Of a DNA stretch of 64,000 nucleotides, positions 53,860-62,969 are shown piece after piece. How positions within the stretch are numbered: the stretch's first letter is position 1; every line of letters begins with the position of its first letter. The notes beneath the pieces are model-generated. The model had not been told where the DNA came from and made no database searches. It worked only from the letters and a program-made list of their open reading frames with translations. The stretch lies in contig DYCF01000001.1 in NCBI GenBank assembly GCA_019418225.1, positions 1-64,000 of the forward strand. The letters are read 5' to 3'. Origin of the DNA: Clostridiales bacterium. Its GTDB lineage: Bacteria; Bacillota; Clostridia; Lachnospirales; Cellulosilyticaceae. A program made the position numbers and the translations under genes.

Positions 53860-55800
53860 TCCTATATTGGATATCCAAGAACGGATTCAATTATTAATAC
53901 AGATGTACAAAAAATGAAAAAAGAACTAGAAGAATTTGGTGTGAATACCAATAAAAAAATTGTACTATATGCACCTACTTGGAGAGGATTAGTAGGCAAA
54001 GTTGATCGTAATATAGAAAAATTAGTACAAGATATAGTAGTAATGAAAGAACAGATAGGAGAAGAATATGATCTAGTTGTTAAAGTTCATACATTACAAT
54101 ATAAATTTATTAAAGGTAAAGAAGAGTTTCAAGATATTCACCTAATACCAGATTATATGGATATTAATGAGGTGCTTAGTACAGTTGATATATTAATAAC
54201 AGATTATTCAAGTGTATTTTTTGACTTCCTAATAACAGGAAGACCAATTATTTACTATATGCATGATAAAGAGAAATACTTTGAAGAAGTAGGAAGCTAT
54301 ATTAATGTAGAAGAAGAGAAATTACCAGGACCAATTTGTAGTAATATTAATCAAGTGCTTGAAGAGATTCAAGAAATGAAGAGTTATAATCAAAGATATG
54401 GCGATATATATCGTGAGTATCAAAATAAATACTGTAAGAACTTAAAAGGTGATAATACTAAAAGAATTGTAGATTATATTTTTAAGTCAGAGGGCAGTCT
54501 AACTCCAATTACTTGTTATGCAGAAAACAAAAAGCATATTTTAATATATGCAGGAGGCTTCTTAAATAATGGAATTACAACATCGTTAATTAACTTACTT
54601 AATTATATAGATTATGATAAGTATACTGTAACTATTATCGAATCTAATGCTAAAAATGATATTAGAGAGAAAAACTTAGTCCAACTGAATCCTAATGTAA
54701 AATTACTGTTCAGGAATGGACAGACTAATCATAAATTTATAGAGGCCTATCAAAATCGTTGGATATTAAGGATGGGATTAAGTAAGCAAAGTTCAAAAAA
54801 TGTATTTCCAGAAAAACTCTATGAAAGAGAATATAGAAGAATATTTGGAAATCTAAAATTTGATATAGCCATAGACTATAGTGGGTATGTGCCATTTTGG
54901 AGTTTGATTTTTTCACATTGTAAGTCTATTAAGCAATCATATATATATCAACATAATGATATGCTTTCGGAGTACAATAAAGTTATTCAAGGTAAGCTTA
55001 AACATAGAGATAACTTAAAATTAATATTCTCAATATATGATAGATTTAATAAGGTTTTATCGGTGTCAAAACTTACAATGGAACTTAATAAAACAAATTT
55101 ATCATCTTTCTGCAATGTAGATAATTTTGATTATATTAATAATCTCTTAGATATAGAGAAGATATTTAATAACAAAGATAAGTGTACGAGAGTAACAGTG
55201 GAAGATAAGGTATATATTGCAGTGAGTGATATTAATGAGAATGTTAAACAAAAAGTTGAGATAATGGAAAACTTATCTTCTGACTTTATAAATATTGTAA
55301 CAATAGGTCGCCTTTCGCCTGAAAAAGATCATAAGAAATTAATTAATGCATTTAAAGTAATTAGTGAAGAATACACAAATATAAGACTTTATATAGTTGG
55401 AGATGGGGTAGAATACAAGTCTCTTGTAAATCAAATTAAAAAACTAAATTTACAAGAACAAGTAATATTAACAGGTCAGCTAAGTAATCCGTTTTATATT
55501 TTAAATCAAGCTAGTGCATTCATATTATCATCAAATAGTGAAGGGCAGCCTATGGTTTTATTAGAGGCATTAGCACTAAAGAAGAAAATTATTGCAACTA
55601 ATATTCAGGCTAATGTGGATGTATTACAAGGTGGCTTAGGGGAGTTAGTAGATAATAGTGTAGATGGATTAGTAGAAGGTATGAGAAAGTTAATAAATAA
55701 TCAAATACCAGACTATACATTTGATATAGAAGAATATAATAAACGTGCATTTAAACTTACTGAAGAAAAAATATTAAATGGAGTTAATAAGAATAGTTAA
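53860..55800 (+). CDS. CDP-glycerol glycerophosphotransferase/GT4 fusion, 3' exon
   Basis: The second part, 646 codons in frame with the first after intron removal (844 residues in total). It opens with SYIGYPRTDSIIN, matching the GYPRND position of the sister gene at 56229, then VLYAPTWRG and ITDYSSVFFD to complete the glycerophosphotransferase (to about residue 390 of the joined protein). The C-terminal half is a GT4-type glycosyltransferase: ILIYAGGFLNNGITTSLINL and IGRLSPEKDHKKLINAF, then the donor-site SSNSEGQPMVLLEALA. The internal ATG 53914 is not expected to be the true start. A bifunctional polymer-building enzyme is the likely role. Confidence 0.85.
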   Translation, partial: SYIGYPRTDSIINTDVQKMKKELEEFGVNTNKKIVLYAPTWRGLVGKVDRNIEKLVQDIVVMKEQIGEEYDLVVKVHTLQYKFIKGKEEFQDIHLIPDYMDINEVLSTVDILITDYSSVFFDFLITGRPIIYYMHDKEKYFEEVGSYINVEEEKLPGPICSNINQVLEEIQEMKSYNQRYGDIYREYQNKYCKNLKGDNTKRIVDYIFKSEGSLTPITCYAENKKHILIYAGGFLNNGITTSLINLLNYIDYDKYTVTIIESNAKNDIREKNLVQLNPNVKLLFRNGQTNHKFIEAYQNRWILRMGLSKQSSKNVFPEKLYEREYRRIFGNLKFDIAIDYSGYVPFWSLIFSHCKSIKQSYIYQHNDMLSEYNKVIQGKLKHRDNLKLIFSIYDRFNKVLSVSKLTMELNKTNLSSFCNVDNFDYINNLLDIEKIFNNKDKCTRVTVEDKVYIAVSDINENVKQKVEIMENLSSDFINIVTIGRLSPEKDHKKLINAFKVISEEYTNIRLYIVGDGVEYKSLVNQIKKLNLQEQVILTGQLSNPFYILNQASAFILSSNSEGQPMVLLEALALKKKIIATNIQANVDVLQGGLGELVDNSVDGLVEGMRKLINNQIPDYTFDIEEYNKRAFKLTEEKILNGVNKNS

Positions 55801-55813
55801 TTTGGAGGGCAAA

Positions 55814-56227
55814 ATGAAAGTAGTACTAACATATGGGACATTTGATTTATTGCATAAAGGGCATGTTAGACTCTTGAAAAGGGCAAAGTCGTTAGGTGAT
55901 TATTTAATCGTAGCCATATCATCAGATGAATTTAATGCGATAAAGGGGAAAAAATCATACTTTTCTTATGAAGATCGCAAAGAGATATTAGAAGCGATGT
56001 CAGTAGTAGATGAAGTGATTCCAGAAATCTGCTGGGAGCAAAAAATAGAGGATGTCAAAAAGCATAATGTAGACGTATTTGTTATGGGAGATGACTGGGA
56101 AGGAAAGTTTGACTTCTTAAAAGAATACTGTGAAGTAGTTTATTTACCACGTACAGAAGGAATATCTGCCACTAAAATTAAGGGTGATTTAAATAAGGCG
56201 AACTATGTTCAGCCTAATCAGATGTAA
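55814..56227 (+). CDS. tagD: Glycerol-3-phosphate cytidylyltransferase
   Basis: A 137-residue cytoplasmic enzyme that makes CDP-glycerol from CTP and glycerol-3-phosphate, the substrate of the neighbouring glycerophosphotransferases. The nucleotidyltransferase motif GTFDLLHKGHVRLL (HxGH), the GDDWEGKFDFL segment and the RTEGISATKIK motif are intact, and length matches TagD. I chose ATG 55814, which has GGAGGG 6 nt upstream; the frame extends back into the previous gene. The next gene starts at its stop codon, so translation is probably coupled. Confidence 0.95.
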   Translation: MKVVLTYGTFDLLHKGHVRLLKRAKSLGDYLIVAISSDEFNAIKGKKSYFSYEDRKEILEAMSVVDEVIPEICWEQKIEDVKKHNVDVFVMGDDWEGKFDFLKEYCEVVYLPRTEGISATKIKGDLNKANYVQPNQM

Positions 56228-56228
56228 G

Positions 56229-57407
56229 ATGAAGCAGACTGTTAAAAATTGCATTAAGAAAGCAGTATTAGGAGTATATAATATTTTTTATTATATACTC
56301 CCTCTTCATAAGAAGGTGGTTCTTTTTGAAAGTAGTGTAGGACGTAACTACACAGGAAATCCAAGGGCAATATATGAAAAAATGGTGGCAGAACAATTAG
56401 ATCAACAATATAAGTGCGTATGGATATTAGAAGATACAAGTGAAGAGATTCCAGGAAAATGTATTAAAGTGAAAAGACAACGATTAAAGTATTTTTATTA
56501 TATGAGCATTGCAAAGTTTTGGGTGATGGATTCAAGACAACCAAGGTATTTAAAGAAGAAAAAGGGTAATATTTATATTCAAACTTGGCATGGGACACCC
56601 CTTAAGAAGTTAGGCCTAGATATGAGCTTTGTAAATATGGGGGGGTATCAAGATATTGAAGAATACATTAATATTTTTAAGCAAAATACAAGTAGATGGG
56701 ATTATTTGATTTCTCAAAATGCCTATTCCACTAAGATATTTAAATCAGCTTTTAATTTTCATAAAGAAGTATTGCAAATTGGATATCCTAGAAATGATGT
56801 ACTCTTTAACTCGGATAAAGTTAAAGTAGAACAGATTAAAGAAAAACTTGGCCTGCCAAAGAATAAGCAAATTTTACTTTATGCACCAACTTGGCGTGAT
56901 AATGAATATGATGCATTAGGACGTTATAAGTTTATATTACCTATTGATTTAGAAGCTTTTAAGAAAGAACTTGGTGATCAGTATTACTTATTATTAAAAC
57001 CACATTATTTAATAGCAGACCAAATTGATGTAAAAGGTTATGAAGACTGCGTAGGTGTTTGTGAGATTAAACAAGATATCCAAGAGTTATATTTAGTGGC
57101 GGATGCACTCATTACAGATTATTCTTCTGTGATGTTTGATTATAGTATTTTAGACAGACCCATTGTGTTTTATATGTATGACAAGGAAGTTTATCAAAGT
57201 GAAATACGTGAGTTTTACTTTAACATTATAGAGGAAGCACCAGGACCAATTGTTGCAAATAGTGAAGGACTTCTAGCGTGCCTTAAAGATTTAAATCAAG
57301 AGATGTTAAAGTATCAGGTGAAGTATGCGACCTTTAGGGAGAAGTATAGTTTAGTAGATGATGGACATGCAGCAGAACGCATTGTGGAAATCATTAAAAG
57401 AGGGTAG
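56229..57407 (+). CDS. CDP-glycerol glycerophosphotransferase family protein
   Basis: A 392-residue TagB/TagF-type enzyme acting at the inner face of the membrane. An N-terminal hydrophobic/amphipathic segment (about 8-25) is followed by the family motifs TWHGTPLKKLGLD, IGYPRNDVLFN, LLYAPTWRDNEY and ITDYSSVMFDY. I prefer ATG 56229, directly after the tagD stop, over 56205 inside tagD, though neither has a strong ribosome binding site. Because the long fusion gene and the next gene are of the same family, the three may divide primase and polymerase roles, which sequence alone cannot assign. Confidence 0.9.
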   Translation: MKQTVKNCIKKAVLGVYNIFYYILPLHKKVVLFESSVGRNYTGNPRAIYEKMVAEQLDQQYKCVWILEDTSEEIPGKCIKVKRQRLKYFYYMSIAKFWVMDSRQPRYLKKKKGNIYIQTWHGTPLKKLGLDMSFVNMGGYQDIEEYINIFKQNTSRWDYLISQNAYSTKIFKSAFNFHKEVLQIGYPRNDVLFNSDKVKVEQIKEKLGLPKNKQILLYAPTWRDNEYDALGRYKFILPIDLEAFKKELGDQYYLLLKPHYLIADQIDVKGYEDCVGVCEIKQDIQELYLVADALITDYSSVMFDYSILDRPIVFYMYDKEVYQSEIREFYFNIIEEAPGPIVANSEGLLACLKDLNQEMLKYQVKYATFREKYSLVDDGHAAERIVEIIKRG

Positions 57408-57415
57408 GTGAAGAG

Positions 57416-58594
57416 ATGAAACAAATCCTTTATATGCTTTATGCCATGATGTTTTATATGTATCGTCTCTTACCTATTAATAAAAATAAAACGACGTTTA
57501 TTATGACTCATGATGAAAGTATTAATGGTAATATTATGAGAATGTATCAAAAAATTAAAGCTGAAAGACCACATGAGCTTTGTAAGTTCGTTACTAAGAA
57601 AGGCTTTAAAGAAGAAAAAGGTTGGCGACTTTTCATAAAAGAAGTTGAATTTGTATGTAAATCCTCTTTTCATTTAGCAACTTCTCAGGCTATTTTCTTA
57701 GATAATGTCTTTTTACCTATGGCATTTATGCGATTTAAGAAACAGGTAAAGATTGTACAACTTTGGCATGGTTGCAATACACTTAAGAAATTTGGACAAC
57801 TGAGTAATGTAGGACAACTTAAGAAGTTAGAAAAAAAGGCAAATAGCCATTATACCCATTTGATTACAAGTTCTAAAAAAATGAATAAACTGCATATGGA
57901 AGCCTTTGGTGTAGCGGAAGATAAAATTTATGCTTTGGGTTTGCCGAGAATGGATAGTTTATTTCAAGATGAAACAGTACTTCAAAGGGAAAAGGATGCT
58001 TTTTATAAGGATTATCCGCAGCTTAAAGGAAAAACGCTTATTTTATATGCACCTACCTTTAGAGATAATGATTTAGAAATTACAAATGACAATATGGATT
58101 TAACTCAGGTGGCAGAAGTACTCTCAGAGGAATATGTGATTATGACTAAGTTTCATCCATTTGTGGCACAAAACTATAGGTCAGTACAGGAATACAAGTT
58201 AGGCTATAAGGCAATACAGGATGATAAGCTAATAGAAGAAGGTAAGCTTGTGGATGTATCTCATTATGATGATTTAAATCGTCTTTTATTAGTAGCTGAT
58301 ATATTAGTGACAGATTATTCTTCAATTATTTTTGAATATGCCATTTTAAAGAAACCAATGATTTTTTACGCATATGATCAAGCAGAATATGGCAATAAGA
58401 TTAGAGGGTTTTATTATGATTATAACAATTATGTGCCAGGTGTGATTGTGAGAAAAAGGGAAGAACTTATTAGATGTATACAAGATAAAGTTTATTTACA
58501 GTACAGCTATGAAGGTTTTATAAATGAATATCTAGAATATAAGGATGCTAATGCAGCACAACGTATATATGAAGCTGTCTATAAGAGTATATAA
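57416..58594 (+). CDS. CDP-glycerol glycerophosphotransferase family, diverged motif
   Basis: A 392-residue member of the same family, 8 nt after the preceding gene. YAPTFRDND and VTDYSSIIFEY match the family, but the usual HGTPLK reads HGCNTLKK and the YPR motif reads LPRMDSLF. The catalytic His is still present. This pattern is seen in family members that transfer other polyol phosphates or act as primases, so the substrate may differ from glycerol phosphate; that is inference. The start has TAGGTGAAGAG, a weak site consistent with coupling. Confidence 0.85.
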   Translation: MKQILYMLYAMMFYMYRLLPINKNKTTFIMTHDESINGNIMRMYQKIKAERPHELCKFVTKKGFKEEKGWRLFIKEVEFVCKSSFHLATSQAIFLDNVFLPMAFMRFKKQVKIVQLWHGCNTLKKFGQLSNVGQLKKLEKKANSHYTHLITSSKKMNKLHMEAFGVAEDKIYALGLPRMDSLFQDETVLQREKDAFYKDYPQLKGKTLILYAPTFRDNDLEITNDNMDLTQVAEVLSEEYVIMTKFHPFVAQNYRSVQEYKLGYKAIQDDKLIEEGKLVDVSHYDDLNRLLLVADILVTDYSSIIFEYAILKKPMIFYAYDQAEYGNKIRGFYYDYNNYVPGVIVRKREELIRCIQDKVYLQYSYEGFINEYLEYKDANAAQRIYEAVYKSI

Positions 58595-58684
58595 GTATAA
58601 AGATGCAAAGGCGTATAAAGAAATAGGACAAGAATTTAGCTAATATTAATAGAGTAAATACGAATAAGAAATAAGGGAGAAGAA

Positions 58685-59686
58685 ATGAAAATTTTAGTCG
58701 TAGGTGGTGCGGGCTATATTGGCTCACATGCTGTTAAACAATTAATGGAAAATAACTACGAGGTAGTAGTAGTAGATAATTTAGAGACAGGCTACAGACA
58801 AGCTGTACCACAAGGAATTCCTTTTTATAAGGTAGATATTAAAAATCAAGAGGCCTTAGATGAAGTCTTTAAAAAAGAAAAAATAGATGGTGTAATTCAC
58901 TTTGCGGCTAATTCTCTTGTAGGAGAATCTATGGTGAAACCATTAAAATATTATCATAACAATGTATATGGGACACAAGTTTTATTAGAAACAATGCTAA
59001 ATAACAATGTAAAATATATTGTTTTTTCATCAACAGCAGCAACTTATGGCGAAGTAGAAGAAATGCCTATTACAGAGGATGTTAAGACTGAGCCAACCAA
59101 TACTTATGGTGAAACAAAGTTAGCGATTGAAAAGATGATGAAGTGGACGAATAAGGCTCATGACTTAAATTATATGTGTTTAAGATACTTCAATGTAGCC
59201 GGTGCAGATGCAAGTGGGCAAATCGGAGAAGCTCATAATCCAGAAACACATTTGATTCCACTTATTTTACAAGTACCATTAGGAAAAAGAGAGTATATTA
59301 GTATATTTGGAACAGACTACCCAACGGTGGATGGCACATGTATCAGAGATTACATTCATGTGACAGATTTAGTCAATGCACATATTTTAGCTTTAGAGTA
59401 TTTATTAAAAGGTGGAAAAAGTGAGATTTGTAATCTAGGAAGTAATAATGGCTACTCAGTATTAGAAATGATAGAAGCAGCAAGAAAGGTTACAGGCCAT
59501 GCTATTCCAGCAAAGATTGAACCTAGACGTAGTGGAGATCCAGCTAAATTGATAGCTTCTTCAGATAAGGCTAAGTCTTTATTAAATTGGACACCACAAA
59601 TTACAGATGTTAATCAAATTATTGCATCAGCTTGGAAGTGGCATCAAGGGCATCCAAATGGTTATGAAGTTATAGAATCGCATTAA
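58685..59686 (+). CDS. galE: UDP-glucose 4-epimerase
   Basis: A 333-residue NAD-dependent epimerase interconverting UDP-glucose and UDP-galactose, supplying sugars to the glycan cluster. Rossmann motif VGGAGYIGSHAVKQL, the catalytic SSTAATYG and TYGETKLAIEKMM (Tyr-x-x-x-Lys), and the RYFNVAGAD and HVTDLVNAH segments are all typical of GalE. AAGGGAG precedes the start. The GT2 gene follows after 12 nt, so both are in one transcript. Confidence 0.94.
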   Translation: MKILVVGGAGYIGSHAVKQLMENNYEVVVVDNLETGYRQAVPQGIPFYKVDIKNQEALDEVFKKEKIDGVIHFAANSLVGESMVKPLKYYHNNVYGTQVLLETMLNNNVKYIVFSSTAATYGEVEEMPITEDVKTEPTNTYGETKLAIEKMMKWTNKAHDLNYMCLRYFNVAGADASGQIGEAHNPETHLIPLILQVPLGKREYISIFGTDYPTVDGTCIRDYIHVTDLVNAHILALEYLLKGGKSEICNLGSNNGYSVLEMIEAARKVTGHAIPAKIEPRRSGDPAKLIASSDKAKSLLNWTPQITDVNQIIASAWKWHQGHPNGYEVIESH

Positions 59687-59698
59687 AGGAGGCACAAG

Positions 59699-60658
59699 AT
59701 GATCTCTATTGTTATTCCAAACTACAATGGAAATAAGTATTTAAAGCCGTGCCTAGATTCGGTCTATGCTCAAACTTATCAAGACTTTGAATTAATCATC
59801 ATTGATAATGCCTCAACAGATGGTTCTTATGAGTGGTTAGAGGCATATCCAAATATTCAGTTTAAACGATTGAATCAAAACTATGGATTTAGTCGGGCTG
59901 TTAATGAGGGGATTTATTTGGCAAAAGGTAAGTACGTACTGCTTTTAAATAATGACACAATCATGGAAGCAGATTTCCTGGATGAAATCTTGAAAGAAAT
60001 GGAAAATCATCCTAAAGCCTTTGCAGTGTGTAGTAAGATGATTCAATATCATCACCCAGACCTCATTGATGATGCGGGGGATGAATATACTTTGCTGGGC
60101 TGGACACGTAAAAGAGGGGATGGAGAATCTACCGCTAAGTATACAAAATCGGGGGCCGTTTTTAGTGCCTGCGCGGGTGCAGCATTATATCGCAAGGCAG
60201 TATTTGAAGAGATAGGTTATTTTGATGAAACCTTCTTTGCTTATATGGAAGATGTAGATATTTCTTATCGTGCTAGAATATATGGTTATAAAAATAGATA
60301 TTGTGCTGATGCAAAAATCTATCATATAGGAAGCGCCACATCAGGAAGCCGATATAATGAATTTAAAGTAAGGCTGGCAGCACAAAATAATGTCTATGTA
60401 CCTTATAAAAACATGCCACTTTTACAACTTGTTTTAAATAGTCCGTTTCTAATAGCTGGATACTTGGTGAAGTATTTATTCTTCATGAAAAAAGGATTAG
60501 GATGTGCTTATAAAGAAGGCATTATAAATGGCATTAAAGGATTAAAACATGTGAAGAAGGTGCCCTTTAGATGGTCGCATGTTGCTAGCTATATTAATAT
60601 AGAAGGAATGCTTATTAAGAATACTATAAGCTTTTGTATAAATAAATTAAAAAGATAA
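59699..60658 (+). CDS. Glycosyltransferase family 2
   Basis: A 319-residue inverting glycosyltransferase of the rhamnosyl-transferase-like GT2 group. The GT-A features are SIVIPNYNGNKYLKPCL, IDNASTDGS, LLLNNDT (metal site) and the C-terminal AYMEDVDISYRARIYGYK (catalytic ED). A hydrophobic stretch near residues 240-265 may hold it at the membrane. AAAGGAGGC precedes the start. It probably adds a sugar to the lipid-linked polymer unit; with rmlA and rmlB nearby a deoxysugar donor is plausible. Last gene before a strong terminator. Confidence 0.88.
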   Translation: MISIVIPNYNGNKYLKPCLDSVYAQTYQDFELIIIDNASTDGSYEWLEAYPNIQFKRLNQNYGFSRAVNEGIYLAKGKYVLLLNNDTIMEADFLDEILKEMENHPKAFAVCSKMIQYHHPDLIDDAGDEYTLLGWTRKRGDGESTAKYTKSGAVFSACAGAALYRKAVFEEIGYFDETFFAYMEDVDISYRARIYGYKNRYCADAKIYHIGSATSGSRYNEFKVRLAAQNNVYVPYKNMPLLQLVLNSPFLIAGYLVKYLFFMKKGLGCAYKEGIINGIKGLKHVKKVPFRWSHVASYINIEGMLIKNTISFCINKLKR

Positions 60659-60663
60659 GATGA

Positions 60664-60710
60664 AAAGAGCTGTATTTACTAAGATGAGATTAGTAAGTAC
60701 AGCTTTTTTT
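60664..60710 (+). terminator. Terminator after the GT2 gene
   Basis: Stem AGAGCTGTATTTACTAA / TTAGTAAGTACAGCTTTTTTT with a short loop, closing the tagGH-to-GT2 run. The remaining gap to 60902 is AT-rich and carries the ribosome binding site GAGGTGAG of the next gene. Confidence 0.88.
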
Positions 60711-60902
60711 AATTTTAAAATTAAATACTAGACTTTTGGCTGTGACGCACATAAAAGGAATAAAAAGTAAATAAAGTAAGAAAATATGAAAAAATATCCT
60801 ATATTATAAAAATATAGAATAAATAGTCATGGTGTGATAATATATATACGTATGAAATTTTGAATTATCAACGATAAATAAACTTACGAGGTGAGATATA
60901 TA

Positions 60903-61781
60903 ATGAAGGGAATTATACTAGCAGGTGGTTCAGGCACGAGGCTTTACCCCATTACAAAAGCAGTATCAAAACAGATTTTACCTATTTATGATAAACCTAT
61001 GATTTACTACCCACTATCTACATTAATGTTAGCTGGGATTAATGAAGTACTTATTATTTCTACACCAAGGGACTTACCAGTATTTGAAGAATTATTAGGT
61101 GATGGTAGTCAGCTAGGGATGAAAATAGAATATGCAATTCAAGAAGCACCGAATGGGTTAGCGGAAGCCTTTATTATTGGTGAGAGATTTATCGGAGATG
61201 ATAGCGTAGCTCTCGTATTAGGAGATAACATTTTCTACGGTAAAGGCTTTACAGGAACATTACAAAATGCAGCTAAATTACAAGAAGGAGCTGTTATTTT
61301 TGGATACTATGTAAGTAATCCACATGCCTTTGGTGTTGTAGAATTTGATAGAGATTGGAATGTATTATCTATAGAAGAAAAGCCTAAAGAGCCTAAGTCA
61401 CATTATGCAGTACCAGGACTTTATTTCTATGATAACGAAGTCGTACAAATCGCTAAGACTATTACCCCATCAGCAAGAGGTGAATTAGAAATCACAGCAG
61501 TTAATGAAGCTTACCTTAAGAAGAATAAGTTAAAGGTAGAACTCTTTGGCCGTGGGATGGCATGGCTTGATACAGGGACTTGTGAAGGATTAACAGAAGC
61601 AGCAGGTTTCGTACAAGCTATTCAAAACCGTCAATCTCTCTATGTAGCATGTATTGAAGAAATTGCTTATAGACAAGGCTGGATTACAAGTGAAGAACTT
61701 ATGAGATTAGCAGAGCCTATGATTAAAACAGAATATGGCCAATATATGATGCAAATCGCTAATGAAAAAGAAGCAAGATAA
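60903..61781 (+). CDS. rmlA: Glucose-1-phosphate thymidylyltransferase, copy 2
   Basis: A 292-residue second RmlA, nearly identical in its first 60 residues to the copy at 48909 (LAGGSGTRLYPITKAVSKQ, YDKPMIYYPLSTLMLAGI) and with the same VLGDNIFYGKGF metal site and GRGMAWLDTGT segment. I chose ATG 60903, 6 nt after GAGGTGAG; the frame opens at 60891 without a site. It forms a pair with rmlB copy 2 after 59 nt, just as copy 1 does, so the two-gene unit was duplicated on both sides of the TagD/TagF cluster. Confidence 0.95.
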   Translation: MKGIILAGGSGTRLYPITKAVSKQILPIYDKPMIYYPLSTLMLAGINEVLIISTPRDLPVFEELLGDGSQLGMKIEYAIQEAPNGLAEAFIIGERFIGDDSVALVLGDNIFYGKGFTGTLQNAAKLQEGAVIFGYYVSNPHAFGVVEFDRDWNVLSIEEKPKEPKSHYAVPGLYFYDNEVVQIAKTITPSARGELEITAVNEAYLKKNKLKVELFGRGMAWLDTGTCEGLTEAAGFVQAIQNRQSLYVACIEEIAYRQGWITSEELMRLAEPMIKTEYGQYMMQIANEKEAR

Positions 61782-61840
61782 GAAGATAGATTAATAAAGA
61801 AGATGTAGTAAAAATAATATTTTAAAAACAGGAGGACACC

Positions 61841-62899
61841 ATGAAAAATATATTAGTAACAGGTGGCGCAGGATTTATTGGAAGTAACTTTGTAAAATAT
61901 ATGTTAGAAACTTATGAGTACAACATTATTAATATCGATAGCCTTACATATGCAGGAAACTTAGAGAACTTAAAAGAGGTAGAAAATAACCCTCATTATA
62001 CATTTGTAAAAGGTGATATTAGAGACCGTGAAATCTTAGATGCAATCTTCAAGGAACACAACATTGATACAGTTGTAAATTTTGCAGCAGAATCACATGT
62101 TGACCGCAGTATTGAAGACCCAGAGTTATTCCTTAGTACAAATATATTAGGGACACAAGCGTTATTAGATACAGCTAAAAAATACTGGAAAGTAAATCCT
62201 GAAGATAAACACTGCCGTTTATTCAAAGAAGGCGTGAAGTATCTTCAAGTATCAACAGATGAAGTTTATGGTACATTAGGCAAAGAAGGCATGTTTACAG
62301 AAACAACGCCACTTGCACCAAATAGTCCATACTCAGTATCAAAAACTGGTGCAGACCTTATCGTAAGAGCTTATCATGAAACATTTGGTATGCCTATCAA
62401 TATTACAAGATGTTCAAATAACTATGGGCCATACCAATTCCCAGAAAAGCTTATCCCACTTATGATTAATAACTGCCTTAAGAATAGGGAATTACCAGTA
62501 TATGGTGATGGCATGCAAATCCGCGATTGGCTCCATGTAAAAGATCACTGCACAGGTATCAGCACAGTGCTTCATAAAGGAAAAGTTGGCGAAGTCTATA
62601 ACATTGGTGGCAATAATGAAAAGGCAAATATTGAGATCGTTAAACTGATTATTGCAAACTTAGGGAAGTCAGAAGAACTTATTAAATATGTTCAAGATAG
62701 ACCAGGACATGATAGAAGATATGCTATTGATAATACAAAAATCACTACAGAATTAGGCTGGAGCCCAAGTTATACATTTGAACAAGGGATTAAAGAAACA
62801 ATTGAGTGGTATTTAGCTAATGAAGAATGGATGAATAAAATCGTGAGTGGTGATTATATGAAATACTATGAAGAGATGTATAGTGAGGTAGAAAAATAA
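61841..62899 (+). CDS. rmlB: dTDP-glucose 4,6-dehydratase, copy 2
   Basis: A 352-residue RmlB with all usual features: TGGAGFIGSNF, STDEVYG, YSVSKTG (Tyr-x-x-x-Lys), the canonical NYGPYQFPEKLIP, and RPGHDRRYAIDNTKI near the C-terminus. Compared with copy 1 at 49948 it keeps the standard substrate loop and full length, so it is the better candidate for the main enzyme. CAGGAGGACACC precedes the start. A permease gene follows after 70 nt. Confidence 0.95.
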   Translation: MKNILVTGGAGFIGSNFVKYMLETYEYNIINIDSLTYAGNLENLKEVENNPHYTFVKGDIRDREILDAIFKEHNIDTVVNFAAESHVDRSIEDPELFLSTNILGTQALLDTAKKYWKVNPEDKHCRLFKEGVKYLQVSTDEVYGTLGKEGMFTETTPLAPNSPYSVSKTGADLIVRAYHETFGMPINITRCSNNYGPYQFPEKLIPLMINNCLKNRELPVYGDGMQIRDWLHVKDHCTGISTVLHKGKVGEVYNIGGNNEKANIEIVKLIIANLGKSEELIKYVQDRPGHDRRYAIDNTKITTELGWSPSYTFEQGIKETIEWYLANEEWMNKIVSGDYMKYYEEMYSEVEK

Positions 62900-62969
62900 A
62901 TGCATATCATATAGAAATATTAATCCCTCATATTTAATGTGGAAATTGATAAGGGAGAGATCAGATATT

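Noticed and set aside
53914..55800. Treating the frame from ATG 53914 as an independent gene
   Set aside because: The family motif GYPRTD lies upstream of that ATG in the same frame, no ribosome binding site precedes it, and the group II intron explains the break.
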